Assembly (NCBI RefSeq): GCF_000349565.1 | Contig: NZ_KB714612.1 | Location: forward strand, 64,005-97,114 | Length of the DNA: 33,110 bases | Source of the DNA: Curtobacterium flaccumfaciens UCD-AKU | Lineage (GTDB): Bacteria > Actinomycetota > Actinomycetes > Actinomycetales > Microbacteriaceae | Reading direction: 5' to 3' | Shown: piece after piece, positions 9,706-16,089 of the stretch | How the letters are laid out: the number at the start of each line of letters is the position of its first letter | Position numbering within the stretch: the stretch's first letter is position 1 | Position numbers and translations under genes: made by a program | Notes under the pieces: generated by a model | The model's input: the letters and a program-made list of their open reading frames with translations, nothing else | Database searches by the model: none | What the model was told of the DNA's origin: nothing

Positions 9706-10091
9706 AATGCATCCAATCCTGAGTTGACCGCCGACACGTCGTCAGGGGTCCCGAAGAGTTCGAATCTGTAGAGAAGGGGGACGTTGCACTTCTGTGCGAT
9801 GACGTCCCCTGCGAGGCCGTACGCCTCGCCGAAGTTCGTGTTGCCACCCACCACCACGCCGCGGATGAGCGAGCGGTTGTGGGCGTCGTTGAGGAACTTG
9901 ATGACCTGCTTGGGCACTGCCCCGTCGCCGTTGCCGCCACCGTAGGTGGGCAGCACCAGGACGTAGGGCTCGTCCACGTGCAGGAACGGTTCGCTCGGGT
10001 AGATCGGGATCCGGTCCGCATCGCGGCCGAGCTTCTCGACGAAGCGTGCGGTGTACCCGGACACGCTCGAGAAGTAGACCAATCGGCTCAT
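9675..10091 (-). CDS. nrdI: Ribonucleotide reductase-activating flavodoxin NrdI
   Basis: This 138-residue flavodoxin-like protein has the family N-terminus [21 protein letters not shown] (phosphate-binding loop for FMN) and the [19 protein letters not shown] and [15 protein letters not shown] segments around the flavin. NrdI supplies the oxidant that assembles the Mn2-tyrosyl radical in NrdF. ATG 10091 is preceded by GAGGAG. The 3' end overlaps nrdE by 31 nt. A 12-bp hairpin lies between it and nrdH, so it may be expressed at a lower level than the redoxin. Confidence 0.97.
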   Translation of the reverse strand: MSRLVYFSSVSGYTARFVEKLGRDADRIPIYPSEPFLHVDEPYVLVLPTYGGGNGDGAVPKQVIKFLNDAHNRSLIRGVVVGGNTNFGEAYGLAGDVIAQKCNVPLLYRFELFGTPDDVSAVNSGLDAFWTQQLQTSI

Positions 10092-10171
10092 GGTGCGCTC
10101 CTCGTGGAAAGGTGCGGACAGGCGGACCGGGCGGGCCAGGAGAGGCGAGTCGCGCCTCCCGAGATGCCCTG

Positions 10172-10198
10172 CCTGCGGGCCCCTTCGGGGCCCGCAGG
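10172..10198 (-). other. Intercistronic hairpin after nrdH
   Basis: A perfect 12-bp inverted repeat (10172-10183 with 10187-10198, 3-nt loop) begins 5 nt after the nrdH stop codon. It lacks a T-run, so it is more likely an attenuator or an mRNA-stabilising end than a full terminator, since nrdI depends on read-through. Confidence 0.7.
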
Positions 10199-10202
10199 AC
10201 GA

Positions 10203-10436
10203 CTACGCCAGTTCGGCGCTGAGGGTCGCGATCTTGTCGGGGCGGAAGCCCGACCAGTGGTCGTCGTCCGTGACGACGACGGGGGCCTGCATGTAGCCCA
10301 GGCTCTTGACGTGCTCGAGCGCTGCTTCGTCCGTGGACACGTCGTGCACTTCGTACTCGATGCCCTTGTTGTCGAGGGCCCGGTACGTCGCGGTGCACTG
10401 GACGCAGGACGGCTTGGTGTAGACGGTGACGGCCAT
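10203..10436 (-). CDS. nrdH: Glutaredoxin-like redoxin NrdH
   Basis: This 77-residue thioredoxin-fold protein carries the redox-active CVQC at residues 11-14 (YTKPSCVQC) and ends in the NrdH pattern WSGFRPDKIATLSAEL. It reduces the C-terminal cysteines of NrdE and is itself recycled by thioredoxin reductase. It is the first gene of nrdHIEF. ATG 10436 follows GGGGAGAA. The NrdR boxes about 100-145 bp upstream control the whole operon. Confidence 0.97.
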   Translation of the reverse strand: MAVTVYTKPSCVQCTATYRALDNKGIEYEVHDVSTDEAALEHVKSLGYMQAPVVVTDDDHWSGFRPDKIATLSAELA

Positions 10437-10532
10437 GTTCTCCCCTGGTTCCTACTGGTTTCTGCTGTGCTGTGGAGGTGGTGCTGATGTCTGTCCGCAG
10501 TCGTGTCCGGGAGGGGCCGCTGCGATGTCTCC

Positions 10533-10548
10533 ACACTACATCTAGTGG
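10533..10548. promoter_or_regulatory. NrdR box 1
   Basis: ACACTACATCTAGTGG (16 bp) matches the known NrdR-box pattern of ACAC, a central AT-rich part and (T)GTG(T/G). NrdR is the nucleotide-sensing repressor of nrd operons. The site lies in the nrdH promoter region. Confidence 0.85.
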
Positions 10549-10564
10549 CTAGCCGCAGCACCGA

Positions 10565-10580
10565 CCACAAGAGGGAGTGT
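10565..10580. promoter_or_regulatory. NrdR box 2
   Basis: CCACAAGAGGGAGTGT (reverse strand ACACTCCCTCTTGTGG) is the second 16-bp box. Its centre lies 32 bp from that of box 1, three helical turns, which is the spacing known for paired NrdR boxes. This strongly supports both. Confidence 0.85.
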
Positions 10581-10593
10581 TACAGCCGTGTAG

Positions 10594-10714
10594 TTCTCCA
10601 CAACGCCCTCCACAGTCTGTGGATTCCCGGGAGGCCCGAGTTTCCGCCAGTCTGCGGCCGGCCACCGACACTTCCCCACACCGGGGGACAGTCACGATCC
10701 ACAGATGTGGAATC
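10594..10714. promoter_or_regulatory. Cluster of DnaA-box-like TCCACA words
   Basis: Five TCCACA/TGTGGA words lie here: TTCTCCACA (10594-10602), CCCTCCACA (10606-10614), GAATCCACA (reverse, 10626-10618), CGATCCACA (10695-10703) and one more inverted (10706-10711). Two pairs form palindromes (10609-10623 and 10698-10711). The first is one mismatch from the DnaA-box consensus; the others have two or three mismatches. The region lies between the nrd promoter and the divergent MFS gene. Confidence 0.45.
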
Positions 10715-10779
10715 AGCCCATCGGCGTGTCGCGAAGGCCCCCTCCCCAGGACGGGGGACACCCCGATCCGGCCGGTCCG

Positions 10780-10785
10780 TACACT
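10780..10785 (+). promoter_or_regulatory. Leaderless -10 element of the MFS gene
   Basis: TACACT is followed by 6 nt and then the GTG start at 10792, so transcription should begin at or within a base of the start codon. No Shine-Dalgarno is present. Confidence 0.6.
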
Positions 10786-10791
10786 CGTCTC

Positions 10792-11997
10792 GTGAGTACG
10801 TACGGGCCCCTCCTGAAGACCCCTGGCGTGGGTCGTGTCATCGCCGCACAGCTCACCGCACGGTTCCCGTTCGGCATGCTGTCGCTGGCCTACCTGCTGC
10901 ACGTCGAGCACGTGTTCCACTCCTACGGCGCCGCCGGTCTGGTGCTCGCGACGACGAGTGTCGGGCAGGCGCTGGCCGGGCCGCTGACGAGCCGCTGGAT
11001 GGGCAGCTGGGGCATGCGCCCCGTCCTCATCCTGACGAGCATCGTCGCGCTGGTCAGCATGGTGGTGATCGCATTCGTGGTCATGCCGCTCTGGGGATAC
11101 GTGGTGGTCGGGTTCCTCGGCGGGCTGGCGGTCCCGCCCGTGCAGCCGGCGGTGCGCACCATCTACCCGAAGATGGTGACGTCGGCGCAGCTCACACCGC
11201 TCTTCTCCCTCGACGCCAGCGCGCAGGAGCTCATCTGGGTCGCCGGCCCGGTCATCACCACCTTCGTCGCCACCCAGGTCGGCACGGTCGAGGCGATCGT
11301 CGTCGCCATGGTGTTCCTGGTCGTCGGCGGCACGTGGTTCATCGCCTCCCCCGAGCTCGGACGCGTCCGCATCCCCCGTTCGAAGCGCGCCTTCGGTGTC
11401 GTGCTGAAGCGCCCCGCCGTCGTCGTTGCCACCCTGACCGGCCTGCTCCTGATCGGGGCGTGCGCCGCGGTCGAGGCGAGCGTCACCAGCGTCTTCGGCG
11501 AGGGCAGCCCGAACGCCGGCATCGTCCTCGCGGTGTTCGCGGTCGGCTCGCTCGCCGGTGGCCTGGCGTTCGGCCACCGCCCGATCTCCCGCAACACCCT
11601 GTGGACGCGCATGGCCGTCGTGTTCGTCGGCCTCACCCTGGCCCTCGGCGGCACGGGCTTCTGGTGGCTGTGCCTCGCCCTGGTCATCGCGGGTGTGGGC
11701 ATCGCGCCGGCCCTCGCCGTGATGTTCGGTTCGGTCTCCGCCACCGTCAAGTTCTCCGACACGGCCGAGGCCTACGGCTGGATGGGCACCGGCCAGCTGA
11801 TCGGCGCGGCCGGCGGTTCGGCGATCGCCGGCTTCCTGATCGACGGCAGCGGCCCCGTCGGCGGCTTCACCGTCGGCGCCGTGATGGCCGGCCTGGGCGT
11901 GCTGCTCCCCCTGGCGATGCGGAGCTGGCTGCCCGACCTGCGCGGCCGCGACGCCAGCCCGCTCCCCGACACCGAGCCGGTGCACCTGCCGACCTGA
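10792..11997 (+). CDS. MFS transporter
   Basis: This 401-residue membrane protein has about twelve hydrophobic segments, the layout of a major facilitator superfamily transporter. The N-terminal half has GLVLATTSVGQALAGPLTSRWMGSWGMRPVLI, matching the conserved loop between helices 2 and 3 in degraded form. GTG 10792 was chosen over an in-frame ATG at 10705 because the leaderless -10 element fits it and because the extra 29 residues are hydrophilic and run into the palindromes. The substrate is unknown; the topology resembles drug or sugar efflux proteins. It is divergent from nrdHIEF and ends before a repeat-built hairpin. Confidence 0.88.
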   Translation: MSTYGPLLKTPGVGRVIAAQLTARFPFGMLSLAYLLHVEHVFHSYGAAGLVLATTSVGQALAGPLTSRWMGSWGMRPVLILTSIVALVSMVVIAFVVMPLWGYVVVGFLGGLAVPPVQPAVRTIYPKMVTSAQLTPLFSLDASAQELIWVAGPVITTFVATQVGTVEAIVVAMVFLVVGGTWFIASPELGRVRIPRSKRAFGVVLKRPAVVVATLTGLLLIGACAAVEASVTSVFGEGSPNAGIVLAVFAVGSLAGGLAFGHRPISRNTLWTRMAVVFVGLTLALGGTGFWWLCLALVIAGVGIAPALAVMFGSVSATVKFSDTAEAYGWMGTGQLIGAAGGSAIAGFLIDGSGPVGGFTVGAVMAGLGVLLPLAMRSWLPDLRGRDASPLPDTEPVHLPT

Positions 11998-12008
11998 GCG
12001 GACGCTTT

Positions 12009-12066
12009 CGGGCGTACCTGGTCGAATCGGGCGTACCCGGTCGGAAGTTCTGAGCAGGTACGCCCG
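12009..12066. terminator. Hairpin built from a threefold repeated word
   Basis: CGGGCGTACCTG (12009-12020) pairs with CAGGTACGCCCG (12055-12066). A second direct copy (TCGGGCGTACCCGGTCG, 12027-12043) lies in the loop with a 19-nt period and could pair with the same right arm. It follows the MFS stop by 12 nt, so it probably acts as its terminator. Confidence 0.55.
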
Positions 12067-12173
12067 TTTCCACTCGCCATCGCCGCCGGTATGGGAAGGA
12101 ACGTGCGCCCGGCGTACGGGTCGCGTTCTCCACAGATTGCCTGGAGGCCCGGCGCGCGCCCGCCAGGCACCGG

Positions 12174-12179
12174 CAGGAT
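12174..12179 (+). promoter_or_regulatory. Possible leaderless -10 of the aldo/keto reductase gene
   Basis: CAGGAT lies 6 nt before the ATG at 12186. The A at position 2 and T at position 6 fit, but the first base is not T. AGGA could also serve as a ribosome-binding site at 7-8 nt spacing. Confidence 0.4.
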
Positions 12180-12185
12180 GGGTGC

Positions 12186-13004
12186 ATGGTCACCTCAGTT
12201 CCCCTGCGCGACGGCCGCTCGATCCCCGCGATCGGCTTCGGCGTCTACAAGGTCGACGACGCACAGGCCGAGACGGCGGTCGGCCTTGCGCTGGACGCCG
12301 GCTACCGGCACGTCGACACCGCCGAGATGTACGGCAACGAGACCGGCGTCGGCAAGGCGATCCGGGCCTCCGGGCTGGACCGTGACGATGTCTTCGTGAC
12401 GACCAAGGTGTGGAACGACCACCAGGGGCGCGAGCAGACCCTGCGGGCGTTCGACGGAAGCCTCGAGCGACTGGGGCTCGACGCCGTCGACCTCTACCTG
12501 ATCCACTGGCCGGCCGCCGCGAACGACCGCTACGTCGAGACCTGGCGGGCGCTGGTGGAACTGCGCGAGTCGGCGCGGGCTCGGAGCATCGGCGTCTCGA
12601 ACTTCCAGGTGCCGCACCTGCAGCGACTCATCGACGAGACCGGCGAGGTACCGGCGCTGAACCAGGTCGAACGGCACCCCTGGCTGCCGCAGCGCGAGCT
12701 CATCGCGTTCCACGAGCAGCACGACATCGTCACCGGGGCGTGGTCCCCGCTCGGCCGCGGGCGCCTGATCGACGAGCCGGTGCTGACCGGCATCGCGGAC
12801 GCGCACGGCGTGAGCGTGGCGCAGGTGCTCGTGCGGTGGAACGTCCAGCAGGGCGTGGTGGTGCTGCCGAAGTCGGTCACGCCCTCGCGGATCCGGTCGA
12901 ACCTCGACGTGGACGGGTTCGAGCTGACCGACGACGAGCTCGCGGCGATCGCGACACTCGAGTCCGGCCGGCGGACGGGCTCCCACCCGGACACGGTGTC
13001 GTAG
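12186..13004 (+). CDS. Aldo/keto reductase
   Basis: This 272-residue NADPH-dependent oxidoreductase has the AKR TIM-barrel fold and reduces aldehydes or ketones. The catalytic tetrad is visible: Asp44 and Tyr49 (VDTAEMYGNE), Lys74 (TTKVWND) and His107 (LYLIHWP). GVSNFQVPHLQRLI, NQVERHPWLPQ and VLPKSVTPSRIRSNLDV are the usual substrate- and cofactor-binding stretches. It resembles the bacterial 2,5-diketo-gluconate reductase/YvgN type. The natural substrate cannot be told. It stands alone between an MFS gene and a small membrane-protein gene. Confidence 0.95.
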   Translation: MVTSVPLRDGRSIPAIGFGVYKVDDAQAETAVGLALDAGYRHVDTAEMYGNETGVGKAIRASGLDRDDVFVTTKVWNDHQGREQTLRAFDGSLERLGLDAVDLYLIHWPAAANDRYVETWRALVELRESARARSIGVSNFQVPHLQRLIDETGEVPALNQVERHPWLPQRELIAFHEQHDIVTGAWSPLGRGRLIDEPVLTGIADAHGVSVAQVLVRWNVQQGVVVLPKSVTPSRIRSNLDVDGFELTDDELAAIATLESGRRTGSHPDTVS

Positions 13005-13047
13005 CGGGCGGGGTACGCACCGGTCAGCCACGGCGAGGGCAAGGTCG

Positions 13048-13053
13048 TACTGT
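13048..13053 (+). promoter_or_regulatory. Leaderless -10 element
   Basis: TACTGT lies exactly 6 nt before the GTG start at 13060. The intervening CGAGGG is too close to work as a normal ribosome-binding site. Confidence 0.55.
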
Positions 13054-13059
13054 CGAGGG

Positions 13060-13626
13060 GTGATCGATCCTCAACAGGCCGCCCGTGAACATCTGCGTCC
13101 CGATGAGCACCTGTACTGGGCGGGCACCAGTGACCCGGCCAAGCTCTTCTCGGGCCGCGACGGCTTCCTCATTCCGTTCTCGCTGCTCTGGTGCGGATTC
13201 GTCGGCTTCGGCACCGTCAGCGTCCTCCGAGACGGTCAGATCGGGCCAGAGCTCGTCATCTTCCCGCTCTTCCTCGTCCTCGGCCTCCACTTGCTGTTCG
13301 GCCGGTTCCTCGTGAAGCTCCACCGGAAGCGGACGACGGTCTACGCCGTGACCGACCGCCGCGCCCTGGTCATCACGGCGCGTGGGACCCGCGACGTCCC
13401 GGTGGGCCGATCGGACCGCACGACGCGCTGGTCGGCCGACCGACGGCACTGCACGGTCGAGTGGCAGGAGCAGTTCGGTCCGTTCGCTGGCGTGACCCGC
13501 GGTCTGCAGACGCAGATCTACGCGAACACCGGACTCGATGGATTCTTCGGTCCGCAGCTCGTGGCGTTCTGGGACGTCCGCGACGGCGAGGAACTCGTGC
13601 GCGCACTCGAGCTCGCGACCCGGTAG
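13060..13626 (+). CDS. Small membrane protein with PH-like domain
   Basis: This protein has 188 residues. A short soluble N-terminus (LRPDEHLYWAGTSDPAKLFSGRD) is followed by two membrane segments (about residues 36-55 and 64-82). The cytoplasmic C-terminal domain begins with YAVTDRRALVITARG, the hallmark of the bacterial PH-domain family (bPH2-like). The protein probably stays at the membrane with the PH-like fold inside the cell; its binding partner is unknown. GTG 13060 is supported by the leaderless -10 element and by the start of similarity (LRPDE-x-x-x-W-x-G). It is convergent with the next small gene, with only 6 nt between. Confidence 0.75.
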   Translation: MIDPQQAAREHLRPDEHLYWAGTSDPAKLFSGRDGFLIPFSLLWCGFVGFGTVSVLRDGQIGPELVIFPLFLVLGLHLLFGRFLVKLHRKRTTVYAVTDRRALVITARGTRDVPVGRSDRTTRWSADRRHCTVEWQEQFGPFAGVTRGLQTQIYANTGLDGFFGPQLVAFWDVRDGEELVRALELATR

Positions 13627-13632
13627 CCCGGA

Positions 13633-13971
13633 TCAGCCCCGGCGGTCCTCCTCTGACTGCCACGGCAGGTGCAGGTCGCCCGGTTCGGGCTCCACGTCGC
13701 CGGCGTCGTCCGCGCCGCCGGTCCCGGGGGCCGCGATGACCTTGGACGGGTCGATGCCGTCCTCACGCAGGTCGTCGTCGTCACGCTGCTTCGTCTGGGA
13801 CGCGTCCATCTCGCGCTCACTCGACGGGCTGTACGACGTGTCCGCCGCCCGCTGCTCGCGGCCGCTGACCCCGTCGACGTCGTCGCTGTGCGCCGCGTCG
13901 CGGAGCGCATCGTTGCGTGCTCGGTCGTCGGACGGCTCGGGGCCGGGGGCCTTCGGGATGCTGTCGCTCAT
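13633..13971 (-). CDS. Acidic disordered hypothetical protein
   Basis: This 112-residue protein is dominated by D, E, S, P and G, with no hydrophobic core, and is almost certainly disordered. It has no recognised family. ATG 13971 has a strong AGGAGG at 6-nt spacing, and TAGCGT further upstream can serve as -10. These signals argue for a real gene despite the low-complexity protein. The longer open frame (to 14163) runs through the promoter and is rejected. It may be a stress or envelope-associated acidic protein, but no function can be assigned. Confidence 0.7.
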   Translation of the reverse strand: MSDSIPKAPGPEPSDDRARNDALRDAAHSDDVDGVSGREQRAADTSYSPSSEREMDASQTKQRDDDDLREDGIDPSKVIAAPGTGGADDAGDVEPEPGDLHLPWQSEEDRRG

Positions 13972-14089
13972 GGTGTTTCCTCCTGCAGCGGACGCTAGTC
14001 CTCGGCCCCGTGTAACGAGTCTGGCTCGGTCCGCTCCCCGCACTCGATGACGCCCCTGGCCCCCGCTACGCTGCCGACGAGGGGGAACG

Positions 14090-14920
14090 ATGCGACGAAC
14101 ACGGACCGCGACGACCGCGGTGATCGGCTCGGCACTGGTGGGGCTGCTGCTCGCCGGGTGCACGGCGTTCGGCGGCGACGAAGCGATCCCGACGCCGACG
14201 CGTCAGGCATCACTCGACGGGACGAGCCGGAGCCCGGGAGCCGACCCGACCTCCGCCGCACAGCAGGTCAGCACACCGCAGGTCTTGGCGGCCGGCACGG
14301 TCGCCGCCGAGACCGATGTCGTCTCGGCGAGCGGTGACACCCGGATCCACGTGCGGGTCGTCGCGAACGAGAGCGGCACCTTCGACGCCGAGTTGTCCGG
14401 CTACCGCACGACGAACCCGCAGTGGATGAGCTTGGAGTTCCGCGGAGGTGACGCTGACGGTGCCGGCGACGCCAGCGGGTACCGTGCCGGAGTCGTCATC
14501 TGGGACCCGGAGACCGGCGCTCCGGACTCGGTCGGGCTGTCAGACGCCGGCCCCACTCCGGACTTCCTGCACAGCGTCGCGCTCGTGCCGGCGCCGTCTG
14601 ATGACGGGGACGATTCCGGACGCACCGGCATCGGCTCCGTGCTCGCAATCGCTCCGTTGCACTGGACGATCCCCGACCCGTACCCGGACCTGCAGGTCGA
14701 CGTGGGCGCATCGCGGCCCGGGGCGAACGGTTGGGTGCACGAACGTGACGGCGTGCCGGTGTCGTACCAGGTGTCGAGCGACGACGCGCAGGTGACGGTC
14801 GCTGAGCGCTTGGGCATCACCGTCGCGCAACTCCGCTGGCTGAACCCGTCGCTGCAGACGGGAGCGGACGACCAGCTCATCACGGACACCGATCTCAACC
14901 TGGATCCCGCAGCGCGCTGA
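14090..14920 (+). CDS. Lipoprotein with degenerate LysM-like C-terminus
   Basis: This 276-residue secreted lipoprotein has a basic start (MRRTRTATT), a hydrophobic core, the lipobox LLAGC with Cys24, and then a Thr/Ser/Pro linker. The middle part is beta-rich and unrecognised. The C-terminal 50 residues (VSYQVSSDDAQVTVAERLGITVAQLRWLNP) resemble a LysM unit: a start like Y-x-V, then A-x-R-x-G-I-x-V-x-x-L-x-x-L-N-P. This suggests contact with peptidoglycan on the outer face of the membrane. ATG 14090 follows GGGGGAA, and TACGCT (14067-14072) can be the -10. A hairpin closes the gene. Confidence 0.82.
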   Translation: MRRTRTATTAVIGSALVGLLLAGCTAFGGDEAIPTPTRQASLDGTSRSPGADPTSAAQQVSTPQVLAAGTVAAETDVVSASGDTRIHVRVVANESGTFDAELSGYRTTNPQWMSLEFRGGDADGAGDASGYRAGVVIWDPETGAPDSVGLSDAGPTPDFLHSVALVPAPSDDGDDSGRTGIGSVLAIAPLHWTIPDPYPDLQVDVGASRPGANGWVHERDGVPVSYQVSSDDAQVTVAERLGITVAQLRWLNPSLQTGADDQLITDTDLNLDPAAR

Positions 14921-14937
14921 TCCGGTCGCCGCCCCGC

Positions 14938-14954
14938 CGGACGGAGCCCGTCCG
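14938..14954 (+). terminator. Short hairpin terminator of the lipoprotein gene
   Basis: CGGACGG (14938-14944) and CCGTCCG (14948-14954) form a 7-bp GC stem with a 3-nt loop, 17 nt after the stop codon. There is no T-run, so this is only a moderate candidate. Confidence 0.5.
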
Positions 14955-15014
14955 TACGGTCGGTTACGGTTGACCAGCACTCGCGAGCACTCGGCACCAC
15001 CAGGAGGTCCCATC

Positions 15015-15536
15015 GTGACGATCGTCGCCGCCGCAGACGGCTCAGCCCTCGGTAACCCCGGCCCCGCCGGATGGGCCTGGTACGTCGACGACGACCGGTG
15101 GGCGGCCGGAGGCTGGCCCCGCGCGACGAACAACATCGGCGAGCTCACCGCCGTGCTGCAGCTGCTCCGTGCCACGAAGGACACCGGCGAGCCGCTGCAC
15201 ATCCTGTGCGACAGCCAGTACGCCATCAAGGCCTGCACCGAGTGGCTCGCCGGCTGGAAGCGCAAGGGCTGGCGGAAGGCCGACGGCAAGCCGGTCCTCA
15301 ACGTCGAGATCATCAAGGAACTCGACGCGGAACTGCAGGGTCGCAAGGTCACGTTCGAGTGGGTCCGCGGCCACGTTGGTCACGAGATGAACGAAGCTGC
15401 CGACGTCCGTGCCCGTGGTGCTGCCACCGCGTTCCAGAACGGCACCGATGTGCCGCACGGTCCTGGCTGGCCCAACGTCGAGGTCCCCGAGCCGTCCGCG
15501 CTGCCCGACGCCACCCCGCCCGCGACCCTCTTCTGA
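15015..15536 (+). CDS. rnhA: Ribonuclease HI
   Basis: This 173-residue enzyme cleaves the RNA strand of RNA-DNA hybrids. The four metal-binding acids are present: Asp8 (AADGSALGNPGPAGW), Glu43 (NNIGELTAV), Asp66 (CDSQYAI) and Asp130 (NEAADVRA), with the family segment VRGHVGHEMNEAAD. The C-terminal 35 residues beyond the fold are Pro-rich and extra. GTG 15015 was chosen because AGGAGGTC lies 5 nt upstream and the fold starts at residue 2; a longer frame from 14970 has no ribosome-binding site. Confidence 0.95.
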   Translation: MTIVAAADGSALGNPGPAGWAWYVDDDRWAAGGWPRATNNIGELTAVLQLLRATKDTGEPLHILCDSQYAIKACTEWLAGWKRKGWRKADGKPVLNVEIIKELDAELQGRKVTFEWVRGHVGHEMNEAADVRARGAATAFQNGTDVPHGPGWPNVEVPEPSALPDATPPATLF

Positions 15537-15613
15537 CGGCGGAGCGGCAAGCAGCGACTTCGGCGGAATCGAAACCGCCAGACGAACCTCCACTCGAACC
15601 GGAAGCAGATCTG

Positions 15614-15757
15614 ATGCCCGACAGCACCGCCCCCTTCGACGGAGAGGCGGAACGGGCTCAGTCGCATGCCGTCCAGCGGATCATCGCTCGCGCATCGGCT
15701 CTAGGGGCAGACGAATTCCACCCGGCTGACGGGAAGACCGAGCTGGGCGGTCAGTAA
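15614..15757 (+). CDS. Possible small protein (47 aa)
   Basis: A short frame from ATG 15614 gives 47 residues (MPDSTAPFDGEAERAQSH...) with a central helix (AVQRIIARASALGADEF). It fills most of the gap between rnhA and the convergent DUF6458 gene. Third codon positions are GC-rich but less so than in the neighbours. A weak GGAAG lies about 8 nt upstream. I do not recognise it; it may be real or chance. Confidence 0.35.
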   Translation: MPDSTAPFDGEAERAQSHAVQRIIARASALGADEFHPADGKTELGGQ

Positions 15758-15773
15758 GTCCTGTCCCCGCGGG

Positions 15774-16025
15774 TCAGTAGGTCCCGTCGCGCCGCTCCTG
15801 CTGCGTGATCTGCTCCCCCGACGCCGGGTCGACGCCCGAGCGCGTGGTGGTCGTGGTGCGGCGACCACCGAAGGCCACGGCGAGGCTGATGATGAGCAGC
15901 ACGACACCGGCTGCCATCAGGATGTAGCCGATCAGGCGCAGGTCGACGCCGGCGAGCTGGATGTTCAGCGCGAAGGCGACGATCGCGCCGATGACGATCA
16001 GGGCGATGCTGGATCCGATGCGCAT
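15774..16025 (-). CDS. DUF6458 family small membrane protein
   Basis: This 83-residue protein has two membrane helices. It begins MRIGSSIALIVIGAIVAFALN, the conserved start of the actinobacterial DUF6458 family, with a second helix at LIGYILMAAGVVLLIISLAV. A short cytoplasmic tail follows, rich in Thr and Arg, with polar residues (SGEQITQQERRD). The function of the family is unknown. ATG 16025 is preceded by GAGAGGA at 7-8 nt, and TACCGT further upstream can be its own -10. It lies 64 nt downstream of the helicase gene on the same strand. Confidence 0.88.
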   Translation of the reverse strand: MRIGSSIALIVIGAIVAFALNIQLAGVDLRLIGYILMAAGVVLLIISLAVAFGGRRTTTTTRSGVDPASGEQITQQERRDGTY

Positions 16026-16089
16026 GACGCAGTCCTCTCGGGTGGGGGTGGTGCGGCAGACGGTACACGTCCGACAACCCCCGCGCGGA

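Noticed and set aside
10581..10791. Origin of replication based on the DnaA-box-like cluster
   Set aside because: No dnaA, dnaN or AT-rich unwinding region is present, and most boxes are far from consensus; promoter control is the simpler reading.
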